NCBI RefSeq assembly: GCF_010389155.1
Contig: NC_057762.1
Span: 34,160,055-34,224,054 of the forward strand
Length of the DNA: 64,000 nt
Direction: 5' to 3'
Source of the DNA: Erigeron canadensis
Lineage: Eukaryota; Streptophyta; Magnoliopsida; Asterales; Asteraceae
A program made the translations under genes and the position numbers. A model generated the notes under the pieces. The model was not told the origin of the DNA. It made no database searches and was given only the letters and a program-made list of their open reading frames with translations. Below are positions 56,299 to 64,000 of the stretch, one piece after another; position 1 is the first letter of the stretch; each line of letters starts with the position of its first letter.

Positions 56299-56696
56299 TA
56301 GGGGTATTCAAAGTCGGATATCCGAATTTCAGATATCTTCAGATATCTGAAATTTCAGATAGTGGATTTCAATATCTGAACACATATTCAAAGTTTTGGA
56401 TGCCCAAAGTTCAGATTTTCGATTATCCAAAATTTAAAAAAAAATATATATTTTTCCAAATATTTATGGTTAATAAATATAAATTTTTCGGATAGTTTCG
56501 GATCTTTTCGGATAACAAAAAATAAAATATTGAAATTTTTTAGAAAACAAGGTTTTCGGATATCCAAATATCTGAAACTTTCAAAAATTACTATCCGAAT
56601 TCGAAATTTGGAAAACTGGATTTTTAGATAAAATCGGATTGAATTTTTGGATTTTTCAGATAACGGATTCGGATACCGATAGTTTTGAACACCCCA
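56299..56696. mobile_element. hAT-like MITE with GGATATCCGAA repeats
   Basis: The left end TAGGGGTATTCAAAGTCGG is inverted to the right end CCGATAGTTTTGAACACCCC. AATGGAAC before and AAATGAAC after look like an 8-bp TSD blurred by mutation. The interior is filled with GGATATCCGAA, CAGATATCTGAAA and CGGAT units on both strands. Architecture parallels the ACCCG-repeat hAT MITEs. The 137-codon minus-strand frame across it is repeat-derived. Confidence 0.55.
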
Positions 56697-57082
56697 AAAT
56701 GAACTGCTAGCCGAGCGTCCGAGCTCAATGATTTCGTGTTGGGCCATGGGTTTGCAAGCCCAAATGTGGCAAAAAAAAAATATTTCGGACAGGCACCTCA
56801 CACCCTCTATTAATCTATTATGATTTTTTTTTTTTTTTTATAATACATTTGGAGGCCACTCATTTATAGGCTATCAAAGTTTCTGTTTCGTTTCATTTTT
56901 ACCAATTTTGATCTGTTTTGTTTCATTTTTATCAATTTTGATCGAAATTACATCAAAAGTTTATCAAATTGTAAAAATATATCTACTTCTGAAAATCTAA
57001 AAATGTTTAAAGTTATAACTTACATGTATAATACATGTCATGTCCTGTTTTAAAGTCCCGAGTTGACAAATATTATCTTCTT

Positions 57083-57577
57083 ATCTACCAATAAACTAAA
57101 ATAGGATTGCAGCGTTCTTTGATTAACACGTGTCACAATATTTTAGTAATACGTGTCTTTTAGTCTATATCCTAATTTTAATCTTTCTTATTATAATCAA
57201 ATACCATATATATTATATTAAAAATAAAAATATTGTTAGTTATTTAAAATTTGTTTGGTTCCACACAATACTAAATAGTGCTTTAATATCCATATTTTAT
57301 TTGGAATTTTTCTTTAATGTTAATCAAATTTTCAAGTTATCTTAACTTGATAAATATTAAAAAAAATTAATACTAAAATAGATTGATACTTTAAAATTTA
57401 TTTGCATTATCATTATTTTGAAGTTATTCCATCATATAACAATTAATCGATATCAATAGATCATATATGTCAAACTATAAGACACCAGTGAAAATCTTTA
57501 TAATGGTAATACAGATATAGATATAGTTATAAACTATAATAAGTGAATCCGTACATCGTAATGGTATTAAAGACTAG
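57083..57577 (+). mobile_element. Possible short Helitron-like element
   Basis: A start-like TCTACCAATAAACTAAAATA at 57083 and an end ATCCGTACATCGTAATGGTA then TTAAAGACTAG followed by T at 57577. The 3' hairpin is weak. About 495 bp, no ORF. Confidence 0.3.
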
Positions 57578-58371
57578 TTAACGATATAAAAGGTGTTACA
57601 CATTTATTTTAATCTACGGTGTTATGAGTTTGTAAAATGATAACACTTTTTATAGTTTAAATAACTTTTTCCAAGTTTTTTAGTTGACATTGGTTGAACG
57701 GCGAAACAAAATATATATCTGAGCGCCCTATAAGTAAATTTTTATAGTTGAGTAGCCTAAAAGAAAAAAAATTAATATTTGGGTGGCCTCTATGGACATT
57801 ATCTCTTTTCTATTTTATAAATTTTTGCTATGGACCTTTGATTCAACTTAATTTGAAACAACTCCCACTCGCTTGCGGATGTAGTATAGAAAGACAATTG
57901 CCCCCGACGACCAAAAAATTTTTAGTGTATATATATATATATCGTAATCATGTATATTATCACGTTTTTGTTTCATAAGGCCCTTAATGATCCAATTTTC
58001 TGAATCTGCCTCTACTCCCACTTCACGCCACATCACTCATTTTAGATCTAGCCATTTTCTCCCTACTGTTAACAATTGATATAGAAAATATAGAAGTGAG
58101 ACTGTAAGGCTTATACCCCCTTTGATAAGAGAGGGAGATAAAAGACTACATTGTGAATGATTTGTTATATGATTTCAACTTATTACAATGAGTTCTATTT
58201 ATATTAGAATTGTAGAAAGTAAATACGGAAACAAAGATCCTTGAATTGTAGAGCAAGCTGAAATCTCTTATTTTTGGTAGTGATGACGATTTGCTCTGAT
58301 CCAAAATCCTTTCTTCTTATTAACACTCCCCCTCAAGTTGAATAGTGGGATGACCAATATTCAACTTGTAT

Positions 58372-58665
58372 TAGTTTTGAGTTTTGATTTAAGCTATCGC
58401 CTTCTTCAGACATGGTAGTTTTGGTTTGATCTACCGCATTCTTCAGACATGGTAGATTTTGGTTTGGACTACCACCTTTTTCAGACATGGTACGTAGCTT
58501 TTGGTTTGATCTACCGGCTTCTTCAGATATGGTAGCTTTTGGTTAAGGTTACCACCTTCTTTAGACATGGCAGTCGTTTCTTTCAACATGTCGTCTTCAG
58601 ACATGGTAGCTTTTGGTTTGATCTACCGCCTTCTTCAGACATGCTAGATTTTTGTTTGGGCTACC
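58372..58665. repeat. About 50-bp minisatellite in the LTR element
   Basis: Five to six imperfect units of TTCAGACATGGTAGCTTTTG, then GTTTGATCTACCGCCTTC, lie directly inside the polypurine tract of the element at 58067-60209. Confidence 0.8.
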
Positions 58666-59021
58666 GCTTTGTTCTTTATATACCTATATCTCCCCCTAAA
58701 AAATACAGGTATATTTCTTACCTTTTTAACACCCCCCTCAAGTTGGAGTGTTTGTTTTCCTTGCGGATTTGAATCAGAACCCAACTTTTTCCTTCTTGCG
58801 AGTTCAAATTCTTCAGCCGATCCACTTACACCAATTAGGCCTTTTATTTTATTTATTTCAAGCCCATCATTTTTCCCTAGCCTATGTGTGAATCGGCCCA
58901 AAAGGGTGTTTTTAGGTCTTGGCAGCTTATAATCGGATACAACAAATAAATTGTTTTTATTCGGAAACTTTGAGGATTTGGGAAATAAAATATCTTTCAT
59001 TTTACCTGCCACCGTAAACAC
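58644..59021 (-). CDS. Unidentified 125-codon frame in the LTR element
   Basis: An open minus-strand frame beginning MFTVAGKMKDILFPKSSKFP, containing YKLPRPKNTLLGRFTHRLGK and LIGVSGSAEEFELARRKKLG. It matches no copia pol domain I know. Its tail (KQTLQLEGGVKK) overlaps a second polypurine-like tract (AACTTGAGGGGGGTGTTA on the minus strand at about 58735), so at least the end is not true coding sequence. It may be a captured host fragment or relict gag/pol sequence. Confidence 0.3.
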   Translation of the reverse strand: MFTVAGKMKDILFPKSSKFPNKNNLFVVSDYKLPRPKNTLLGRFTHRLGKNDGLEINKIKGLIGVSGSAEEFELARRKKLGSDSNPQGKQTLQLEGGVKKVRNIPVFFRGRYRYIKNKAVAQTKI

Positions 59022-59088
59022 TTCTTCTCCATATTTATTTTATTTCCTAAATTGATGTAGAGAGAGAGAAACATTATCAAGGAAATTG

Positions 59089-59343
59089 GGGTTGTTCCCT
59101 TTTTCCTTTCTACCTGCCACCACCGAGAACCCATTCCCCCTGCAACACCGGCCGTTGCAGCCACCCCTCCAAATCCACCTTCTGTTTGCCCATCAATATT
59201 AACCTTATCAAGGTTTGTTGGGGTTGTTCCCTTTTACCTTTCTACCTGCCACCACCGAGAACCCCTTCCCCCTGCAACACCGGCCGCTGCAGCCACCCCT
59301 CCAAATCCACCTTCTGTTTGCCCATCAATATTAACCTTATCAG
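59089..59343. repeat. About 127-bp tandem duplication in the LTR element
   Basis: A block running from GGGGTTGTTCCCTTTTWCCT through CTGCCACCACCGAGAACCC and CTTCTGTTTGCCCATCAATA to TTAACCTTATCARGGTTTGT is present twice, with few differences. It extends the C-terminal Gly/Ala-rich part of the gag fragment. Confidence 0.8.
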
Positions 59344-59722
59344 GGTTTGTTGCGGCGGTAGGGGTGGTGTATTTTTCTTTGCCAGATCTCGTACCCTTTA
59401 TGGGACCGGTCCACCAATCCGGATAACCAATAAGACGGAAACACTGCTCCTTGGTGTGTCTTTCCATGCCACACTCATCACAGTGGAGGTGGGTTTTATC
59501 ATCTTTGTCGGATTTATCATTGTTGGGTCCCGTTTTTTTCTTGCTGTCAAATCGGCGGTAGCTTTTTGTAACAAAACCACCGCCGCCGCCGTTCCTCTGG
59601 TCACAACCGCCAAGATCTCTCCAAGTTTGAAATGCATTAGGGGACCGTGTTTTTCGAGCCAGCTTTGTAATAACATGTTGTGGTGGGTTGAACGGCGGCG
59701 ATCTCTGGATCGACGGAATCAA
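59234..59722 (-). pseudogene. Copia-type gag fragment with zinc knuckle
   Basis: A 162-codon frame on the minus strand. After a basic, Gly-rich stretch it contains CDECGMERHTKEQC, a C-x2-C-x4-H-x4-C zinc knuckle, followed by FRLIGYPDWW, the usual text after the knuckle in plant Ty1/copia gag. It ends in a Gly/Ala-rich tail produced by the tandem duplication. The N-terminal gag domain is missing or out of frame (59769-59969 holds the leader region after the primer-binding site). It is the only recognisable retroviral-type protein piece in this element. Confidence 0.65.
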
Positions 59723-60214
59723 TGGTTTGAGATTCTGGTGACAAGAACATCAGCCGTCGCAAAGAGCTTTAAACCGGTGTTGTGAAATCGAATTGAATAG
59801 CTATATACAACTCGAGGTACAATAGTTTTGTTGTTGTTTCTTGATGGGTTTGTCTAAAAAAGTTTTTGTTTTTGTTTTTTTTTTTCGATTTTTTTTTCCT
59901 GGGGATTTTGAGATCGGTAAGCAGCTTGTTCCAAGGATCAGGAACACTGCTCTGATACCATGTTAACAATTAGGCTTATACTCCCTTTGATAAGAGTGGG
60001 AGATAAAAGATTATATTGTGAATGATTTGTTATATGATTTCTACTTATTACAATGATTTGAACTTATTACAATGAGTTCTATTTATACTAGAATTGTAGA
60101 AAGTAAATATGGAAACAAAGATCCTTGAATTGTAAAGCAAGCTGAAATCTCTTATTTTTGGTAGTGATGACGATTTGTTCTGATCCAAAATCCTTTCTTC
60201 TTTCTAAAACCTAC

Positions 60215-60900
60215 TAGCTCAGCCGCACAACACTCACTTTTTTTAAAAAAATCATTTTTGAATAATATGGTTTAGACCGTTCCCAACGGTGGTGGCACCA
60301 CCTCGTCTCCAACATGTCACGGGGGGAACCCATTGGCAGGCCCTTGTCTTCCTGACTTGTCATCACTTTTTGTCACATAGGAGAATAGGAGAGGACGAGG
60401 AAGGACGACCTACAAACTCTTTGACCCATTATATAATATAATATGAAAGATATTATCTGGGGTAAATGGGGAAATAAGCTGAAGGAGATAGAAAGCAAAA
60501 AGATGGCAACAACTATGGAAGCATTTCAAGGACTATTCAAAGATGGCTATTTTTCTTATTACTTTTTTGCCTTTTATTTTATTTATATATTGTAATGGTA
60601 CTATCATTTTGCTTTATTTTTGAATATACATATGAAATATCTACTCTTAGTGTGAGAGTGATAAATGCAGGTGGATAAATATATAGACATATAGTTGTAA
60701 CTTTTTGGTCAGATGACGTATACATTTATAAAGGTTTTGTAAATGAGAAGCGAGTTTATTTTGAACTTTTGAGGAAATAAAATGGGAACACGTCGAGCTT
60801 CTTGAGGTTTTCATTATTTTGTGTTTATTTTGAAGATGTATTGCTTTATTTTATAATTAAAAGTATTTATTTAGTAGATGTGTATTCTTTGTTTTTTGTG
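60215..60900. other. Intergenic between two LTR elements
   Basis: A GC-richer patch at 60275-60410 (CCGTTCCCAACGGTGG, GTGGCACCACC) may be a MITE remnant. No gene recognised. Confidence 0.3.
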
Positions 60901-61002
60901 TTTAATTAATTAAAGATTATTAAATGATGAATAAGAAATGAATAAGAGATGTTTAATTAATTAAAGATTATTAAATGATGAATAAGAAATGAATAAGAGA
61001 TG
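60901..61002. repeat. 51-bp perfect tandem duplication
   Basis: The unit starting TTTAATTAATTAAAGATTAT occurs at 60901-60951 and again at 60952-61002 without differences, just outside the copia LTR. Confidence 0.9.
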
Positions 61003-61014
61003 AGGAAGATATAT

Positions 61015-61541
61015 TGTTGGCAGGACTGTGTCATGAGATTTGAAAGTAAGAAAGAGGTAATGTGGTGCTGTTCAAATTACAAACAACCTTAACTTCAAAT
61101 CATTATCTTTACTAACACACTTTCTAGTCTTTTCCTTGTTTTTGTATGCAGGATTAAACTTTTGGACTTAATATGTCAAGTGATCAAGTACTGGACTAAA
61201 GTTGAAGAATTAAGAGAAAGAAGGGCTTAAGTTAAAGATTAAAGAAATAGAAGGGCGCAGGTTATAACTCTGGGTACAAAGGAGTATAAACACCCTCTTT
61301 AGGGTTCTGCTCATATCATTCGACACACACACACATTTTTCCATATAATTTTCTCTCGATTGTTCAATCATATTTTCTAATCATATTGATCATCTTTTTA
61401 ATTATAGCCTGTTATTACAATCAAAACATTCTGTTTGATTGTATTCTATTCGATTTAATTTTTTTGTAACAAAACTCTCATAATAATAAAGTTGTAAGGT
61501 CAATCGGGCCGACTTAATTTGGATCATCGTGTTTTTGTTCA
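61015..61541 (+). mobile_element. 5' LTR of a Ty1/copia element
   Basis: Begins TGTTGGCAGGACTG and ends TTTTTGTTCA, directly before TGGTATTAGAGACAGG (61542), a slightly mutated initiator-tRNA primer-binding site. A TATA-like AGTATAAACACCC is at about 61282. About 527 bp. The left edge is inferred from TG and LTR length; the 3' LTR is not in the window, so it cannot be checked by comparison. Confidence 0.6.
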
Positions 61542-62104
61542 TGGTATTAGAGACAGGTTCCCTCTGATCGAAGTATATTCTGGTGTTGAGATTTCATATT
61601 TAGGGCATATTTCGTCTTGAAACCCTAAATCTAAGAAATCCTAATTTTTAAGGTTTTCTGGTATTTCGATCCGTGATATTCCGCTGCTTATTCAGATCCT
61701 GGATTTATCTCTTGACTAAGTGAATCAATAGTAGATCTAGGGTTCCTCATCCTTCGGCTATATTGCTCTGTATTGTTAATCTCTTTCCTTATTCTCTAAT
61801 TAGATTAATATTTGTTAAAAATAAATAAAAAAATTCTTTTCTTTTATTCTCATAAAACCGAGTGTGTTATCCTTGACCGGTCTCTTGAGAGGCTTGGAAT
61901 CCTGTCACTGGCACATTTGTGGGAATAGAATATATATATATATATATATTTTATTATTGTGATTATATTTTATTGTGTGTGATATTCTGATTGTTTATTA
62001 ATTGTTTCTATCTATTTGATCAGATATTATTTGTGTTAATAATCTGCTTGTGTCTATCTGTTTTTTAATTGTTGTTTTAAGTTGAAATTTGATTTGTCAA
62101 AAAG

Positions 62105-63846
62105 GTGAATAATCCACCTAGTTCTGTTCATACTGGAAATACACCACCTCATTCTGTGCATAATGAATCTGAATCTGAAAGTGAATTTGAGAATAGTTTT
62201 GTTGATACTAAGATTAGTAAGCTTGATTTTGGAAGTCCTTTGTATCTGCATGTTAGTGATACTATTAATGCTCCACTTATAAGTTTAAAATTAAAAGGAA
62301 CTGAAAATTATAATGTGTGGAGTTGTGCTATGTTGTTAGCTTTGGAAACAAAAAATAAAAAAGGATTTATAGATGAAACTTGTGTAAAATCTATGGATAA
62401 TGATTCTTTAGCTCAACAATGGGATAGGTGTAATGTTGTTGTGCTTTCTTGAATTCTAAATTGTGTTTCTGAAGAATTGTACTTAGGACATATTTTTTCT
62501 AAGAATGTTGCTATTGTCTGGAATGAACTTAAAAAAACTTATGATAAAGTTGATGGTGGTGTTACTTTTAATCTGCATAATAGATTAACTCTTTGTGTCA
62601 AAACAACTCATCCTTGTCTGAATATTATCGTAAACTGAATTCTTTATGGAAACAATTTGATGCTCTCATTAAACTGCCAACTTGTGTGTGTCATGTTGCA
62701 AATGATTTTCATAAACATAATGAACTAATTAAGCTAATGCAGTTTTTAATGGGCTTAGATGAATCTTATAGTTCTTTCAGAAGTCACATTCTTACTTATG
62801 ATCCTTTACCTTCTGTCAAAAGTGCTTATGCTTTGTTGTCTAGGGAAGAATCACATAGTAATACTTCTATTTCTACAGCATCTACTAAAAATTTATCTAG
62901 TGCTTTTGTTTCAAAATTTAATGATAACAGAAAAAGATTTAATCAAAATTATAATTTTGGTAATAAAAATCAAAGTTTTGGAACAAGAGGCCCTAATACT
63001 AATTTGAATTGTACACATTGCAAAGGTGTTGGTCATACTATAGAAAGATGTTTTGAATTAGTTGGATATTCTTCTGGTTTTCAAGGGTCTCAATCTAATT
63101 CTAGACATAATTACAATAATGATGCAATATTTGATAAAAATATTGTGAAATCTCATGACTCTGCTTCTTCTTTTACTACTGCCTCTACTTTGTCTGTTAC
63201 TAATGAACAGATGTCAAAACTTTTAAATCTGCTGAATGACAAACCATCAGTTTCTGCAAATCTTTCTCATATGTCCGGTACTTATTTCAATTCTAATAGT
63301 TTCTTTAATAGTAATTTTGAAAATTTTTTCTGTTCTTCAAGTAATCAAAACTCTAAACTAAAACATGAAGGTTGGATAAGTGATTCTGGTGCAAATCAAC
63401 AAATGATTTATTCTTGTGATAATATAATCAATGGAATTGATGTTTCTGATTTGAATTTTACTGTTGGACATCCCAATGTAAAAGTTAAAATGATTGGAAA
63501 TTTGAGATTAAATAATATGGTTACTTTATATGATGTGCTTATTGTACCAGAATACTGTGTCAGTTTACTTTTTGTTCATAAATTAGCTAGAGACAGTAAA
63601 AGATTCATAGGGTTTGATGAGTTTAAATGTTATATTCAGGACTTAAAAACCAAGAAAACTCTTTGGACCGGTAGTGAAAGGAATGGTTTATATGTTGTGG
63701 ATGATATTTTTGATTGCCAAGGTGTGTCAAGTAATTGTGTTTCTGTTTGTTATGTTTCTTATTCTTTGTGGCACAACAGACTTGGTCATCCTGGTTGTTA
63801 TGCCGGAAATTTCAAGTACCTATATCTTGAAAGCTCAATATCTTGA
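62105..63846 (+). pseudogene. Ty1/copia gag-pol, truncated and broken
   Basis: The polyprotein of the element whose LTR is at 61015. Domains in order: the N-terminal gag motif NYNVWSCAMLLALETKNK (about 62308-62364) and WNELKKTYDKVDGG; then after breaks the UBN2-type gag region with SEYYRKLNSLWKQFDAL; the zinc knuckle CTHCKGVGHTIERC (about 63010-63050); the aspartic protease core GWISDSGANQQM (63372 region, DSGA kept); and the GAG-pre-integrase motif LWHNRLGHPG (about 63766-63795). Damage: TGA at 62449 where Trp is expected, a frameshift between 62580 and 62620, and a stop at 63844. Integrase, RT and RNase H are missing because the element ends abruptly near 63880 against an ERF fragment. Confidence 0.85.
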
Positions 63847-63881
63847 CAACTCAGGATTTTGACATAGCGGAATATTCGGAT

Positions 63882-64000
63882 AACATTATTAATTAATGGA
63901 TAATGATAGATATGACTAAAAGTATGCCTATAATCTCGGTTGTTGATGAGAATAGTGGTTTATTTTCCATTCTATTTTTCTTAGGATGAGAATTGTGGTG
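63882..64000 (-). pseudogene. AP2/ERF type B N-terminal fragment at window edge
   Basis: The minus strand encodes SHPKKNRMENKPLFSSTTE, the N-terminus of the type B ERF, followed by sequence with stops identical in layout to the decayed N-terminus of the pseudogene at 40756-41335. GATAACATTATTAATTAATG is shared at 63882 and about 41188. At 63882 the match ends abruptly and copia sequence begins, so the Cys motif and AP2 domain are absent here. The gene's promoter side lies beyond the window. Confidence 0.75.

Larger units (their letters stand above)
58067..60209 (-). mobile_element. Non-autonomous copia-like LTR retroelement with intact TSD
   Basis: A 2143-bp element. LTRs at 58067-58325 and 59961-60209 are about 250 bp and align except for an extra ACAATGATTTGAACTTATT block in the right one. 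The TSD CCTAC is at 58062-58066 and 60210-60214. Next to the right LTR, TCTGATACCA is the complement of a TGGTATCAGA primer-binding site. Next to the left LTR, CTCCCCCTCAAGTTG is the complement of a polypurine tract. The interior encodes only a gag fragment and an unidentified frame; protease, integrase, RT and RNase H are absent. The right LTR outer end is mutated (AAAA for AACA). Confidence 0.9.

Noticed and set aside
56388..56801. 137-codon minus-strand ORF
   Set aside because: Covers the GGATATCCGAA-type repeats of a hAT-like MITE. Its composition follows the repeats and no domain is seen.
59186..59785. 199-codon plus-strand ORF, the longest complete frame on that strand in the region
   Set aside because: It is antisense to the gag fragment with zinc knuckle of the LTR element and to its tandem duplication. 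No domain is visible in the plus-strand reading.

Overview
This is plant nuclear DNA: AT-rich, with GT-AG introns, AP2/ERF transcription factors of the plant ERF family, and a dense mix of plant-type mobile elements (Ty1/copia and other LTR elements, L1-type LINEs, hAT, PIF/Harbinger, Stowaway, Helitron-like repeats, tRNA-derived SINEs). A eudicot is the natural reading. Asteraceae is my guess from the style of the repeats and is not proven by the window.

Genes are sparse. (1) 5576-6100, minus: exon 1 of a small plant-specific protein with a DFEFSV...ADELFFKGRLLPF motif, with its own TATA box; the 3' exon could not be placed. (2) 25394-28340, plus: a seven-exon gene whose splice phases all close to give a 214-residue protein equal to the C-terminal lobe of an eIF4A-like DEAD-box helicase with a degenerate motif VI. 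A complete TRIM retroelement sits in its third intron. (3) 32.6-47.0 kb and the extreme right edge: a cluster of AP2/ERF genes, all on the minus strand. One is canonical (32628-33185), two are intact but divergent (36123-36506 and 46402-46974), two are pseudogenes (40756-41335 by frameshift, 45299-45700 by one nonsense codon), and one is only an N-terminal fragment (63882-64000). Four of them form two tandem copies of one segment: type A then type B at 35.2-42.7 kb, and again at 42.7-47.6 kb.

The rest is mobile DNA, much of it dated by visible target-site duplications (TSDs). From left to right: a 5'-truncated LINE with a 17-bp TSD (716-1753); a SINE and MITEs (6.3-8.5 kb); a Harbinger element with TIRs and a TAA TSD that carries only a broken Myb/SANT-like ORF1 (9439-11330); a foldback element with a 26-bp GC palindrome (14.4 kb); Helitron-like repeats, one split by a hAT MITE (15.0-15.6 kb); a Tourist-like MITE (19.1 kb); a Helitron-type RPA pseudogene (21.1-21.8 kb); a 1.9-kb solo LTR (22823-24756); a second LINE (29.2-30.0 kb); a Stowaway MITE (33.8 kb); foldback MITEs nested in TA microsatellites (39.3-40.1 kb); a 481-bp solo LTR (41834-42314); a 1.67-kb TIR insertion inside the second ERF segment (43032-44696); a long-TIR element with repeated palindromes (47.65-49.57 kb); a second copy of the hAT MITE (52379-52674); a SINE (52.9-53.1 kb); a non-autonomous LTR retroelement with intact TSD (58067-60209); and a truncated Ty1/copia element (61015 to about 63880) that runs head-on into the last ERF fragment.

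The strongest candidates for something new are the ERF tandem segment with its altered AP2 DNA-contact residues, the palindrome-array element next to it, and the two-copy hAT family built from ACCCG-type repeats. All splice models and element boundaries were read by eye; no database search was possible.
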